Shown here: positions 1-9,418 of the stretch, piece by piece
Layout of the letters: every line of letters starts with the position of its first letter
Position numbering within the stretch: the stretch's first letter is position 1
Assembly: GCA_016794925.1 (NCBI GenBank)
Contig: JAEUIW010000012.1
Span: 50,636-114,635, forward strand
Source: Phycisphaerae bacterium
Lineage (GTDB): Bacteria; Planctomycetota; Phycisphaerae; Phycisphaerales; UBA1924
Direction of reading: 5' to 3'
Length of the DNA: 64,000 bases
The notes under the pieces: model-generated
Told to the model about the DNA's origin: nothing
Seen by the model: only the letters and a program-made list of their open reading frames with translations
Databases searched by the model: none
Program-made: the position numbers and the translations under genes

Positions 1-258
1 CCCACGCTCGTTGGTGGGAGGAGCCGGGGATTGGCCTGAGCCCGGAGCGGGCGTCCGCGGCAGCACGTACCCGCCGGGCCCCTTCAGCACGCCCATTTCC
101 CGAAGGTCGCGGGAGAGCGTTCCCTGGTCCGCCGGCAGCCCCATTGACACGAGCATGGCCGCCAGTTTTTCCTGGCTGTCCACGGGGCTCCGGGACTGCG
201 GGCCCCGCTCTTCGAGCAGCCGTCGGATTGCCGCCTGCCTGCGCGTCTTGGTGGCCAT
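1..258 (-). CDS. argR: Arginine repressor ArgR, N-terminal part (runs off left edge)
   Basis: About 86 codons are present; the gene continues beyond base 1. Reading from the ATG at 258, the product starts MATKTRRQAAIRRLLEERG. It then shows the ArgR winged-helix pattern: SQEKLAAMLVSMG followed by QGTLSRDLREMGVLKGPGGY, where the Q-T-SRDL segment is the recognition helix. ArgR is known to bind ARG boxes when arginine is present and to repress arginine biosynthesis genes. The C-terminal hexamerisation and arginine-binding domain lies outside the window. The start codon has no obvious Shine-Dalgarno; the 5' leader instead carries two CATA-N2-TATG boxes, suggesting autoregulation. The arginine gene argJ lies at the far end of this window (57687-58943). 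The family call is firm; completeness of the gene cannot be judged. Confidence 0.85.
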   Translation of the reverse strand, partial: MATKTRRQAAIRRLLEERGPQSRSPVDSQEKLAAMLVSMGLPADQGTLSRDLREMGVLKGPGGYVLPRTPAPGSGQSPAPPTNERG

Positions 259-260
259 GT

Positions 261-289
261 CATAAGTATGCGCTCATGCCATATGTATG
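261..289. promoter_or_regulatory. Paired CATA-N2-TATG boxes in front of argR
   Basis: Two 10-bp palindromes, CATAAGTATG (261-270) and CATATGTATG (280-289), lie 19 bp centre to centre, about two helical turns, immediately upstream of the argR ATG at 258. ArgR proteins bind paired imperfect AT-rich palindromes at a similar spacing, so autoregulation is a fair inference. The boxes do not match the E. coli consensus closely. Confidence 0.4.
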
Positions 290-296
290 TCAAGTG

Positions 297-313
297 AATT
301 CCGTGACGGAATT
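297..313. promoter_or_regulatory. Perfect inverted repeat AATTCCGT-G-ACGGAATT
   Basis: The two 8-bp arms are exact reverse complements around a single G. The repeat lies in the divergent gap between argR (minus) and the 68-residue gene that starts at 450 (plus). The arms are too close for an RNA hairpin loop, so a dimeric regulator site is more likely. No regulator can be named. Confidence 0.35.
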
Positions 314-449
314 GCGCGCCCGGGGCGTCACGGTGGTGCGGGTGGGCGCGCCGGAATTCGTCCGGCGGGACGCGCGTGAAAGGCCGCGGTTCGGAATCCG
401 AACAACGCGGAGTCGGGGCCGTGTGCCGGGCTCTTGGGGAGTTGAATCG

Positions 450-656
450 ATGTCGCAGCAGGAACTCGAAACGATCGCGGCCCGGATGCAGCGGCAGACG
501 GAACTCGCCCTGAATCGAGCGATGGAACTGGGCGAGGACCCCAGGCGGGCCTATGCAACGCTGGTTCGGGAGTTGCGGTACGAGGCCGGCTTGCGCCGGT
601 CACCGCCGCGCTTGCTCGGATCCGTGCTCCCGGGACGGCTGGCGCTGTCCGCCTGA
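450..656 (+). CDS. Small hypothetical protein (68 aa)
   Basis: The ATG at 450 follows GGGGAG (436-441) at a good distance. The product opens MSQQELETIAARMQRQTEL and is rich in charged helix-forming residues (Gln, Glu, Arg) over residues 1-45; the C-terminus is basic and proline/leucine-rich. It has no signal peptide, membrane segment or recognised domain. It is divergent from argR and convergent with the binding-protein gene that ends at 681. A reading frame stays open upstream of the ATG, but the ribosome binding site favours this start. Function unknown; a real gene is plausible but not proven. Confidence 0.45.
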   Translation: MSQQELETIAARMQRQTELALNRAMELGEDPRRAYATLVRELRYEAGLRRSPPRLLGSVLPGRLALSA

Positions 657-680
657 GCGGAGGTGAGGGGCGGCGTCCGA

Positions 681-1694
681 TCAGTACACGGAGTCCGGGA
701 AGTAGTAGTCCTTGGCATTCTCCGGGGTGATCAGGTCCACGTCGATCATGAGGTGCCGGGGCATGAACTGCAGCACTTTGTCCTTGTTGCCGTCGCGCAT
801 TGCTCCGGCCGCCATGTGGATGCCGGCGGCGATCATCGACGGTGGGTAGGTGATATTGGCCGGGACCATGGGGTTCCGGTCCATGACCATCTTGACGGCC
901 TCTTTCATGCCGGCGCCGCCGAGGATCCACATCTCCTTCTCGCGGCCGGCTTCCTTGATGGCCTGGATCGCGCCCATCATGATGTCGTCGTCCTGGGCCC
1001 AGACGGCGTCGATCTTCTTGTGCTTGTTGAGCATGTTCTCCATGACCTGAAGGCCCTTCTCGCGGTTCCACATGGCGGGCTGCTGGTCGAGGACCTTGAT
1101 CTGTGGGTACTGCTTGAACACTTCGAGCGCGGCGTTCACGCGGTCGGTGTCAACCGTGCAGGGGATGCCGGAGAGGATGACGAGGTTTGTCTTTCCTTCT
1201 CGTTGCATCTTCTCGGCGACGAATTGGGCGCTCTTGCGTCCGAAGGCCTTGTTGTCCCCTTCGAGGAAGATGTCGGCGACGGGCTCCAGGAAGCCGCGGT
1301 CCACGTTGACGATGAAGATGCCCCTTTGCCTCGCCTTCTTCGCGATGGGCGTGAGCGGGGCGCTCTCAGTGGCGAGGATGACCAGGCCGTCGATGCCCTT
1401 CACCATCATGTCCTCGACGTCCGCGATCTGTTTCTCGGGGTTCGCGGAGGTCGTGTACACCCAGTCGATCTCCGGGTGGAGTTCCATGGCTTTCCTGGCC
1501 CACCAGCCCACGCCCGCGGTCCAGCCGTGGTCGGCGGCGGGCACCGTGACGCCGATCTTGAATCGTTTGGCGGCGGTCTTGGCGGCGGGCTGCGCGGGTC
1601 GTGAATCCTCGGTGGCGTTCGCCGGTGCCTGGCCCCACGCGCCCAGCGCGAAAAGGGCGGCCAGTCCGAGCACGGAGCATGCGGTCTTGAGCAT
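681..1694 (-). CDS. Sugar ABC transporter periplasmic binding protein (RbsB-like)
   Basis: A 337-residue exported solute-binding protein. Residues 1-27 form a signal peptide (MLKTACSVLGLAALFALGAWG). The mature protein has the two-lobe Peripla_BP_4 fold: FKIGVTVPAADHGWTAGV near the N-terminus, then GIDGLVILATESAPLTPIAKKA and GIFIVNVDR, typical of ribose/galactose-type binders. The C-terminal lobe carries WAQDDDIMMGAIQAIKEAG. It would capture a sugar or related polyol in the periplasm and deliver it to the permease encoded just upstream (1767-2816), with 72 bp between them on the same strand. No ATPase gene accompanies the pair. The ligand cannot be deduced; the neighbouring isomerase and cytochrome genes suggest a carbohydrate. 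Confidence 0.9.
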   Translation of the reverse strand: MLKTACSVLGLAALFALGAWGQAPANATEDSRPAQPAAKTAAKRFKIGVTVPAADHGWTAGVGWWARKAMELHPEIDWVYTTSANPEKQIADVEDMMVKGIDGLVILATESAPLTPIAKKARQRGIFIVNVDRGFLEPVADIFLEGDNKAFGRKSAQFVAEKMQREGKTNLVILSGIPCTVDTDRVNAALEVFKQYPQIKVLDQQPAMWNREKGLQVMENMLNKHKKIDAVWAQDDDIMMGAIQAIKEAGREKEMWILGGAGMKEAVKMVMDRNPMVPANITYPPSMIAAGIHMAAGAMRDGNKDKVLQFMPRHLMIDVDLITPENAKDYYFPDSVY

Positions 1695-1766
1695 GGTGGT
1701 TCCTTGCTGTGAATGAGCGACTTGGGGCAGTGTATCCGGTGATCGCCGCGCGGCGACCGGGTCTTC

Positions 1767-2816
1767 TCATGCGTCGGACTTGCGAGGCTGGATGACGACC
1801 GCGGCAATAATGATCAGGCCCTTCACCAGGCCGTGGTAGAACGTCGAGACGCCGAGCATGTTGAGCATGTTCGAGACCACACCCAGGATGAGCACGCCGA
1901 GCACGGTCCCGAAGATCCGCCCGGATCCCCCCTGGAGGCGGGTCCCCCCGATCACCACCGCGGCGATGGCGTCGAGCTCGTAAAAAAGTCCCAGCGACGA
2001 ACTGGAGACGGAATTGAGCCTGCCGGCGTTCAGGAGCGCCGCGACTCCGCAGGTGAATCCGGCAACGGTATAGACGAGAATCGTGGTTCCGACGATCGGC
2101 ACGCCGGCGTATCGGGCCGCCCTGGGATTGTCGCCGATGGCGTAGACCCGACGCCCGAAGATCGTCCGTGTCAATGCGACGTGCGCGATGACGGCGAGCG
2201 TGAGGAACACCACGACACCGAGCCGTATGCTCAGCCCCGCGCCGTCCGGGCCGAGCAACGGGACATCAACGGTGGTCTGCCCGAGTTCGCCAAAGCGTGG
2301 GACGCTCGACCGAATTTCGCTGCCCTGCGCTGGCGCCGTGATCAACGAGCGGTAGATGGCCAGCCCGCCAAGCGTGACCACGAACGGCGCGAGCCTTCCC
2401 TTCGCGATGACGAAGCCGTTGATCGCTCCCATGAACGAGCCCGTGAGCACGCACACCGCGACGGCGACCGCGACCGCGGGGGTGGGCCCCCAGGCGTCCG
2501 CCGCGCCGTTGAGCGCGTAAAGGGATGCGCCCGCGGCGAGCGCGACCATGGAGCCGACGGACAGGTCGATCCCACCCAGGATGATGACAAAGGTCATGCC
2601 AAGGGCGACGATTCCAACAAACGCCCATTGCCCAAGGATGTTGGCGAAGTTCCGGGTTGTCAGGAATGCTCGGCTCTCCGGGGCGACCGTGATCGCCTCG
2701 ACGATCGCCGTACCGGCGATGAGCAGCACCAGCGCGAGGAGCGGCCCGAAGCGTTCGAGGAACGCCGCGGCCGATCGGCGTCCCGCCGTGTGCGGGTTGT
2801 CATGGGGGCCCGGCAT
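1767..2816 (-). CDS. Sugar ABC transporter permease (RbsC-like)
   Basis: A hydrophobic 349-residue inner-membrane protein of the BPD_transp_2 family with roughly eight to ten membrane segments. The diagnostic motif [16 protein letters not shown] lies near the middle of the first half; [12 protein letters not shown] precedes it and [18 protein letters not shown] lies in the C-terminal half. It would form the translocation channel with the binding protein downstream. I chose the ATG at 2816 because the longer frame to 2888 adds only a proline-rich, non-hydrophobic stretch and runs into the divergent isomerase leader. It is divergent from the isomerase gene, with 74 bp between start codons. The ATP-hydrolysing partner (RbsA type) is not encoded here. 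Confidence 0.9.
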   Translation of the reverse strand: MPGPHDNPHTAGRRSAAAFLERFGPLLALVLLIAGTAIVEAITVAPESRAFLTTRNFANILGQWAFVGIVALGMTFVIILGGIDLSVGSMVALAAGASLYALNGAADAWGPTPAVAVAVAVCVLTGSFMGAINGFVIAKGRLAPFVVTLGGLAIYRSLITAPAQGSEIRSSVPRFGELGQTTVDVPLLGPDGAGLSIRLGVVVFLTLAVIAHVALTRTIFGRRVYAIGDNPRAARYAGVPIVGTTILVYTVAGFTCGVAALLNAGRLNSVSSSSLGLFYELDAIAAVVIGGTRLQGGSGRIFGTVLGVLILGVVSNMLNMLGVSTFYHGLVKGLIIIAAVVIQPRKSDA

Positions 2817-2890
2817 GGGTGGGGATGGTACCGGGGGCGGCGTCGTGCGGGCGGGGATTCTGTACACTGCGGTCCGCAACGGAGGCACCC

Positions 2891-3904
2891 ATGGGAAGAC
2901 CCGTCACGCTGTTCACCGGCCAGTGGGCCGATCTGTCACTGGACACCCTTGCCGCGAAGGCTCGCTCGTTCGGGTATGACGGGCTGGAGTTGGCGTGCTG
3001 GGGAGACCATTTCGAGCCTGCCAAGGCGATGAACGATCATGCTTACTGCAAAGGGCGACACGAGTTGCTCGCCCGGCACGGCCTGAAGACGTGGGCGATA
3101 TCGAGCCACCTTGTCGGCCAGGCGGTTTGCGATCGCATCGACGCCCGGCATCGGGCGATCCTCCCCGCCCACGTGTGGGGTGATGGCGAAGCCGAGGGAG
3201 TGCGTAGACGGGCGGCGGAGGAGATGAAGGCGACCGCCAGGGCCGCGGCCAAGTTCGGTCTGGACGTCGTCAATGGGTTTACGGGCTCGTCGATCTGGCC
3301 AGTGTGGTATTTCTTCCCCCCGACGTCCGCCGCGGACGTCAAGGCGGGGTTCGATGACTTCGCGGCGCGGTGGGGGCCGATTCTTGATGAGTTCAAGTCC
3401 AATGGTGTGCGGTTCGCGCTCGAAGTTCATCCGGGCGAGATCGCGTACGACCTGTACTCGGCGGAGACGGCGCTCGCTGCGGTGGGGAATCACCCGGCGT
3501 TCGGGTTCAACTTCGACCCGAGCCACCTGCTGTGGCAGGGCGTGGCGCCGAACAAGTTCATCGAGCGATTCCCGGACCGGATCTTCCATGTGCATATGAA
3601 GGATGTCGCGGTTCACTACGGCGCGCGATCAGGGGACGGCCTTTGCGGTGTGCTGGGGTCGCATCTGCCCTTCGGTGACGCGCGGCGCGGGTGGGATTTC
3701 CGGTCCGTCGGGCGTGGTCACGTCAACTTCGAGTCAATCATCCGTGCATTGAATCGCGTCGGGTATCGGGGCCCCTTGAGTGTGGAATGGGAGGACGCGG
3801 GGATGGACCGTGAGGCGGGCGCGACAGAATCGGCGCAGTACGTTCGACGTGTCGATTTCGCACCATCATCGGCGGCCTTCGATGCGGCGTTCGCACGGAA
3901 ATAG
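2891..3904 (+). CDS. Sugar phosphate isomerase/epimerase family TIM-barrel protein
   Basis: A 337-residue cytoplasmic TIM barrel of the AP-endonuclease-2-like family. GGAGG at 2881-2885 sets the ATG at 2891. Candidate metal-binding residues sit in the usual strands: [13 protein letters not shown] (Glu/His), [12 protein letters not shown] (Asp/His), [12 protein letters not shown] (His) and [11 protein letters not shown] (Glu). Family members isomerise or epimerise sugars and inositol derivatives through a divalent-metal enediol mechanism. It is the first gene of a plus-strand set with the pentaheme protein (64 bp downstream) and the propeller dehydrogenase, and is divergent from the sugar ABC permease. 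Similar sets in planctomycetes are usually linked to carbohydrate breakdown. The substrate is unknown. Confidence 0.85.
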   Translation: MGRPVTLFTGQWADLSLDTLAAKARSFGYDGLELACWGDHFEPAKAMNDHAYCKGRHELLARHGLKTWAISSHLVGQAVCDRIDARHRAILPAHVWGDGEAEGVRRRAAEEMKATARAAAKFGLDVVNGFTGSSIWPVWYFFPPTSAADVKAGFDDFAARWGPILDEFKSNGVRFALEVHPGEIAYDLYSAETALAAVGNHPAFGFNFDPSHLLWQGVAPNKFIERFPDRIFHVHMKDVAVHYGARSGDGLCGVLGSHLPFGDARRGWDFRSVGRGHVNFESIIRALNRVGYRGPLSVEWEDAGMDREAGATESAQYVRRVDFAPSSAAFDAAFARK

Positions 3905-3968
3905 GCCGCGCGAGCGGGGAACATGGGCGAGAGGACGGGCGGCCGTCGCGGACGTCTGGAGGAGCAGC

Positions 3969-6743
3969 GTGCAGCGGATCATCGGGACGGTCGTCGTGGC
4001 GACGGGGCTCGCGGTGACGCCGCTGGTTGTCGCGGCTGGCGGGGCTGGGATTTTCGAACCCCCGGCGGCAGTGCCCGCGTATCCGGGATGGGCGGCGAAG
4101 TACACCAGCGCCGACCGCAAAGCGGAAGTAAGTGGGTGGTCGGAAACTGGTGCGTTCGCGCTGGAACCGCTGGAGTCCATCCATCACGCGGTTGCCCCCG
4201 CGGGATTCACGGCACGGTTTGACGCCACGATCCCGATCGCCGATGCCGGGCGGTATCGCTTCGGGGCAGAAATCGAGGGGGGCTCGGTTCGTCTCAACGT
4301 GTTCGGTAACACCTTGAAGGACCCGGTGAACGTGACGTTAAATCCCGGGGGACCCTCGGCGGGCCTGTCTCCATGGCTGGACCTGACTCCAGGCGCCGTT
4401 ACCGTGCGGCTGACATTTTCGCGCGCTGCGTCAGCGCGGGCCCGGCTTGCTCCGGTCTGGGAGATGGAGCGGAGGGCCGGCGCGGGGTTCGCGCTCGAGC
4501 CGATTCCCGCGCTCTTCGCTCAAGTTCCGGTCGCGGCCCGCGCCGACGCGGATTCGCATCGGTTGGCACGAGGCGGGCGCGTGTCATTGGGCGAGATGGG
4601 GTGCGTCAATTGTCACCGCGCAGAGGGGAACGTCGCGGCCGCGGTGTGGACGCGCCAGGGGCCTCGTCTCGATGACGTCGGAGCTCGACTCAGACCGGAC
4701 TGGCTGGTGAAGTGGATCCGCGACCCCGCTTCGATCAAACCCGGGACGCGCATGCCCAAGGTGCTCGGCGACTCGCCCCGGGATGCGGCGGACGCGGTCG
4801 CGATCGCGTTGTACCTGGTTTCGCGAGGTGGACCGGCGGTGAGCGATGATGCCGCGACCGGACCCGCGACGCTCCAAGCCGGGAAGGACCTGTACGAGTC
4901 GGTGGGATGTGTAGCGTGCCATGGATATGCCGAGCATGGGCGGGCGGGATCGGGGGATGGGACGTTCCGACCAAGGTCGGTGCTGCCCGATCTCCGTGCC
5001 AAGTGGGTTCCATCGGCGTTGAGCGATTTTCTGACGGACCCGCGCCAGATCCACCCGGATGGGAGGATGCCGTCAAGCGGCTTGAACAAGGCCGAAGCGG
5101 ATGCGATCGCAACGTATCTGGTTGCGGCGACAGCCGGCGCGCGGGACGAGCGAATCACGCTACCCGCGATCGATGAGGCGACGGTCCAGGCCGGACGGAT
5201 CGCGTTCGCGGCTCGCGGTTGCGTCGCGTGCCATGCCATCGGCGCCGCCGGGGCAACGGCCACGGCGAAGGGCGGTCTCGCCGCGAAACCGCTGGCCCAG
5301 GTCCGCAGCGGGAAGGGGTGCATGGATCTCGCGGACCGATCGAGCCCGAGGTACGCGCTGACCGCGGCCGACATTCGTGAGATCGGCGCGGGGCTTGCGG
5401 ATGCGCTGCGGTCGGTTGGCGCCCCGGCGCCGGCTGACGAGACCGCGCGACGCATGGCCGCGCTGAACTGCAATGCGTGCCACTTCGACACGCGCGACGC
5501 GGGACCGCACGCGGCCGTGGCGGGGTCTTTCGGGACGATCGGCGAGGTTGATCTGGGGGACGAGGGGCGGATGCCGCCGCGGCTGTTGGGTGTGGGGGCC
5601 AAGCTGAACACGCCGTGGCTCAGGAGGGTGCTCTTGCAGGGCGGACGTGCCCGGACGTACATGTCGGTCCGCATGCCGCAGTTCGGCGAGGAGGCTGTGG
5701 GCGCGCTCGCGGAGGCACTGGCGAAGCAAGATGGTGTGTGGCCGGGCAGCGAACTTCGGGAGCCGCGGCCGAACGACGAGGTGGTTCAGAATGGGCGCAA
5801 ACTGGTGGGTGCGGAGGGGCTGAATTGCATCTCGTGTCACGCGTTCAGCACCCGACCGCTGGCCGGAACGCCGGGTCCTGATCTTGCGCAGTTCGCAGAA
5901 CGGATCCGCTACGCGTGGTGGGACCGGTACCTCAAGGCGCCGGAACGTCTCAAGCCCGGGACTCGTATGCCCGCGTTCTACATTACGGGCAAGGGCACGG
6001 TCACTTCCGTGTATGGCGGAGATCCGCAAAAGCAGGGCGACGCGCTGTGGGCGTACTTCCGGCTCGGCAAGTCCGCGCCGGCGCCGGATGGACTTCCCGA
6101 GGCGGGCGGAATGGTCTTGCGGGTCAAGGATCGTCCGATCGTGCTCCGTTCGTTCCTGAGGGACGCGGGAAGCCGCGCCATCGCGGTGGGCTTTCCGGCC
6201 GGGATTCACTTTGCGTTCGACGCGGACGCCGTCAGGTTGGTGGAAGCGTGGAAGGGAGAATTTCTTGATGCGTCGGGATCGTGGGCGAACCGTGGCGGCA
6301 CGGAGCTTTCAGGTCAGGGGACTGTGAGTTGGCGCGCGCCGGCGGGGCCGGGGATCGTTGTCGCCGCGATTCGACCGGATCCGTGGCCGAATCAGACCGG
6401 TCGGTCGGCGGGGTATCGATTCCACGGGTACGCAGTCGACAGGTCGGGCGTGCCGACTTTCCGATATTCGATCGAGCAAGGCGGTGCGGCGGCGGAGAGG
6501 TTTGGCAACCGAACGCCTGTGAGTGTTGAGGAACGGGCCGAGCCCGGTCCGGGCGGCATCCTGAGGAGGACCTTCACCGTGACCGGCCTTGCCGCGGGTG
6601 ACCGAGCGTGGTTCAACACCCCACGCGCGACGGCGGCTCAGAACGGGAGTGTCAACGCAAAGATCGAGGGCGAGTCGGTCATGAGCGCCGTGGCGCTGGA
6701 CGCGGCCCAGCCGTTGACGGTGGTCATCGAGATCAAACCATGA
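3969..6743 (+). CDS. Exported pentaheme cytochrome c-like protein
   Basis: A 924-residue secreted electron carrier. The start is GTG 3969, four bases after GGAGGAG (3958-3964); it gives a clean signal peptide (MQRIIGTVVVATGLAVTPL). The frame is open upstream and overlaps the isomerase end, but that extension is basic and unlikely. Five CxxCH haem sites begin at about residues 212 (CVNCH), 314 (CVACH), 418 (CVACH), 501 (CNACH) and 620 (CISCH). Later methionines in GTRMPKVLG, GRMPSSG, RMPQFG and GTRMPAFY are candidate sixth ligands. Residues 40-200 form a beta-rich, PA14-like region without haem; residues 700-924 are also beta-rich and haem-free. The stop overlaps the start of the propeller gene (ATGA), so the two are translationally coupled. 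Likely role: accept electrons from a periplasmic oxidation. The partner is inferred. Confidence 0.85.
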   Translation: MQRIIGTVVVATGLAVTPLVVAAGGAGIFEPPAAVPAYPGWAAKYTSADRKAEVSGWSETGAFALEPLESIHHAVAPAGFTARFDATIPIADAGRYRFGAEIEGGSVRLNVFGNTLKDPVNVTLNPGGPSAGLSPWLDLTPGAVTVRLTFSRAASARARLAPVWEMERRAGAGFALEPIPALFAQVPVAARADADSHRLARGGRVSLGEMGCVNCHRAEGNVAAAVWTRQGPRLDDVGARLRPDWLVKWIRDPASIKPGTRMPKVLGDSPRDAADAVAIALYLVSRGGPAVSDDAATGPATLQAGKDLYESVGCVACHGYAEHGRAGSGDGTFRPRSVLPDLRAKWVPSALSDFLTDPRQIHPDGRMPSSGLNKAEADAIATYLVAATAGARDERITLPAIDEATVQAGRIAFAARGCVACHAIGAAGATATAKGGLAAKPLAQVRSGKGCMDLADRSSPRYALTAADIREIGAGLADALRSVGAPAPADETARRMAALNCNACHFDTRDAGPHAAVAGSFGTIGEVDLGDEGRMPPRLLGVGAKLNTPWLRRVLLQGGRARTYMSVRMPQFGEEAVGALAEALAKQDGVWPGSELREPRPNDEVVQNGRKLVGAEGLNCISCHAFSTRPLAGTPGPDLAQFAERIRYAWWDRYLKAPERLKPGTRMPAFYITGKGTVTSVYGGDPQKQGDALWAYFRLGKSAPAPDGLPEAGGMVLRVKDRPIVLRSFLRDAGSRAIAVGFPAGIHFAFDADAVRLVEAWKGEFLDASGSWANRGGTELSGQGTVSWRAPAGPGIVVAAIRPDPWPNQTGRSAGYRFHGYAVDRSGVPTFRYSIEQGGAAAERFGNRTPVSVEERAEPGPGGILRRTFTVTGLAAGDRAWFNTPRATAAQNGSVNAKIEGESVMSAVALDAAQPLTVVIEIKP

Positions 6744-8893
6744 GCTCCAATTACGATGTGTGGAATGCGGTGCGCGCGATAGCCTGGCTGGTCGCGGTAT
6801 CGATGCGGCCGAGCAATTCGATCGGCCAGATCGAGATCGAGGGCAAGCCGTACATCAAGCTGGAAACTCGCGAACGGACGAGGGAGATGATGCTCGCGAG
6901 GCTGCAGGGAGCGGAAGTCCGCTGGGGTGAATGGAAGCTGCTGGCACCGTTTGACCATCCGCCCGGCGGCAAGAGCATCGACACCCCGTTCGGTCCTGAG
7001 CTCGACATGGCCTCGTGTTCCGCGGGTGGACCCGGTCCGGACCTGATGCGGACCTTCAATGGCAAGCGTGGCAAAGCGATCGGTTGGCGCGACGTGCCCG
7101 ATGAGCAGGGCATCGGTGGGCCGGGCGGACCCGGCCCCATCAACCTCGACGCGGGGTTGTCGGCGGAGGACGCGCGAAACGCGGTCGGATACCTGTACCG
7201 GGCGATCACATGCGATCGCGCCTCCTCGATCGAGGTCGCGACCGGGTCGGATGACGGGTTGCGGCTGTGGCTCAACGGTCGCTTGCTCGTGGACGCGAGC
7301 GCGGAGCGACCGCTGGATCCCGGTGCGCATGTCGTGAGGCTGGAACTTCAACCCGGTGTCAATCACCTCTTGGCGAAGGTATCTCAGGGCGCGGGGGAGT
7401 GGCAATTCCAATTGACACCGCGAGCCGCGATCGATCCGGACGGCGAGGCGGCGCTCGATTGGCAGCTGGACACGGACTATCCGGACGATGAATCACGGCA
7501 CTACCGGATCGCGACCGTGGCGGTCCCCGCGGATCTCTCGCTTGAGGTAGGGGGGCTGGGTTTGCTCCCGGACGGGCGCCCGATCGCGTGCACGCGTCGC
7601 GGGGAGGTGTGGATCTTTGAGCACGCGTACGGGACTCCCGCGATCGGCGTGCAACCAATTCTCTTCGCATCGGGCTTGCACGAGCCGCTGGGGCTGGCGG
7701 TTCGGCCCGACCCACGCGCGAAGAAAGGCTCCGCCATCGACGTTGCCCAACGCGGCGAGCTGACGCGCCTGATCGACACCGACGGCGACGATCGCGCGGA
7801 CCTGTTCGTGACGCTCTGCGACGCGTGGCAGGTCTCGGGCAATTACCACGAGTTCGCCTTCGGGCCCAAGTACGACATGAACGGCGACGCGTGGGTCACG
7901 CTCAACCTGGCACACACGGGGGGCGAAACGGTGATGGGCGCGACGGTCGCGACACGAGGCTGGGCAGTTCGAGTGTCGCCCGACGGCGTGATGCACAAGG
8001 TGTGCGATGGGCTGCGCTCGCCCGATGGCATCGGCATGTACTCGGACGGGCAGATGTTCTATACCGACAATCAGGGGGACTATGTAGCGACGTGCAAGCT
8101 CAGCCCGCTCTTCGAAGGCTCGTTTCATGGCCACCAGGCCTCGCTGCGATTTCGCGAAGGCTGGTCCAATTGGAAAACCGACGGGATGGAGATTCCGGGG
8201 ATGACGCCGGCGGCCATCTGGTTCCCATACAAGAAAATGGGCCAGAGCGCCAGTGAGCCGGTGCTGACGCCGACGGATGGGAGTTTCGGCCCCTTCGGCG
8301 GTCAGTTCATGGTGGGCGATCAGACACATGCCACGATCATGCGTGTGATCCTCGAGCGGGTTGAGGGCGTGTACCAGGGGGCGTGCTTCCCATTCAAGAA
8401 CGGGTTCGCCTCTGGCGTGCATCGGCTCGCGTTCGCGCCGGACGGTTCGCTCATGGTGGGAATGACCGATCGGGGGTGGGGGTCCACGGGCCCCAAGCGG
8501 TCCGGATTGCAACGGCTCTTGTGGACGGGCGTGACGCCGTTTGAGATGCTCACGATGCGGGCGGCGCCCGACGGATTTGACCTCGAATTCACGCACGATC
8601 TGGAGGAGGACGCGGATCAGGCCGGCTACGAAGTGTCCAGCCACACGTACCTGTACCGACCCGAGTACGGGTCGCCGGAAACGGACACGAAAGCGCTGAA
8701 AGTCACAGCGAAGAAGACCGGGCCGCGGAGCGTGCATCTGACGGTCAGTCCGCTCCGCGTGGGCGGAGTGGGATATGTGCACGAACTGCGCATCGAGGGG
8801 CTCCGCTCCGCCGCGGGTTCAGACGGTCGGCGCGAGCACCTATTGCATCCGACGGCCTACTACACGCTGCAGCGCATTCCGGGCAGGCCCTGA
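6740..8893 (+). CDS. PVC-type beta-propeller 'membrane-bound dehydrogenase' family protein
   Basis: A 717-residue protein translated from an ATG overlapping the cytochrome stop by ATGA. Residues 60-250 are beta-rich and PA14-like, including a typical TGSDDGLRLWLNGRLLVD segment. Residues 280-620 form a propeller of the type annotated as membrane-bound dehydrogenase in Planctomycetota and Verrucomicrobiota: GGLGLLPDGRPIACTRRGE, LHEPLGLAV, DGDDRADLFVTL and SPDGIGMYSDGQMFYTDNQGD. It carries no CxxCH itself, unlike many relatives that fuse a haem domain; the separate five-haem protein may fill that role. The N-terminus has only a weak hydrophobic stretch, so export is uncertain. The substrate is unknown; a sugar or polyol fits the neighbours. 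The family call is good, the enzymatic activity unproven. Confidence 0.75.
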   Translation: MSSNYDVWNAVRAIAWLVAVSMRPSNSIGQIEIEGKPYIKLETRERTREMMLARLQGAEVRWGEWKLLAPFDHPPGGKSIDTPFGPELDMASCSAGGPGPDLMRTFNGKRGKAIGWRDVPDEQGIGGPGGPGPINLDAGLSAEDARNAVGYLYRAITCDRASSIEVATGSDDGLRLWLNGRLLVDASAERPLDPGAHVVRLELQPGVNHLLAKVSQGAGEWQFQLTPRAAIDPDGEAALDWQLDTDYPDDESRHYRIATVAVPADLSLEVGGLGLLPDGRPIACTRRGEVWIFEHAYGTPAIGVQPILFASGLHEPLGLAVRPDPRAKKGSAIDVAQRGELTRLIDTDGDDRADLFVTLCDAWQVSGNYHEFAFGPKYDMNGDAWVTLNLAHTGGETVMGATVATRGWAVRVSPDGVMHKVCDGLRSPDGIGMYSDGQMFYTDNQGDYVATCKLSPLFEGSFHGHQASLRFREGWSNWKTDGMEIPGMTPAAIWFPYKKMGQSASEPVLTPTDGSFGPFGGQFMVGDQTHATIMRVILERVEGVYQGACFPFKNGFASGVHRLAFAPDGSLMVGMTDRGWGSTGPKRSGLQRLLWTGVTPFEMLTMRAAPDGFDLEFTHDLEEDADQAGYEVSSHTYLYRPEYGSPETDTKALKVTAKKTGPRSVHLTVSPLRVGGVGYVHELRIEGLRSAAGSDGRREHLLHPTAYYTLQRIPGRP

Positions 8894-9418
8894 TTCGACA
8901 CGCGCCCGGACGATCGGCGGTGCCGGCGTCGTGAAGGAGTCGTATGGTGCAACGAGCGATGTGGGTTCGAGTGGCGGAGGGCCTGGTCGTTGTGCCGTTC
9001 GCGCCCCGGGCATGGACAGTGTTCAGGAGTCTGTCGTGGAATCCGCCGCAGGCGATTGAGACCGTCTTGTGTTTCCGCGCCAGCAAACCGTGCCGCCACC
9101 GGCGGACACGTTTGATCGATGCGATGCTCCCCACCGGCCGGGGGTCGAGCACTTCCCGAGTGGGGCGCACAGAATTCAAGGCCGCGGCGCGACAGGTCCC
9201 GTTGGTTTCGGCGGTGCTGATTCGTGTGGAGCGAGTGAGCCATGACCCGTCCCGCACAACCCCATCGGGCTGTTCACGAGCAAGAGCGGCCGAGCGTGAG
9301 GCACGATGGCAATAAACCGCTGGCCTATCCCTCCCGCGTACTACAGTCCGAGGAGGAGCCCGCAGACCGCGCAGCTCATACCCACCGCGGGATCCGAAGC
9401 ACGGCGATCGGAGGCCGA
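8894..9418. other. 525-bp gap with at most one doubtful small frame
   Basis: Between the propeller gene and the HD-domain gene. The only candidate is a plus-strand frame 8944-9315 (123 aa) that starts five bases after AAGGAG. Its product is arginine-rich, of mixed composition, and resembles no family I know. No RNA gene, strong promoter or long repeat is visible. Confidence 0.4.
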
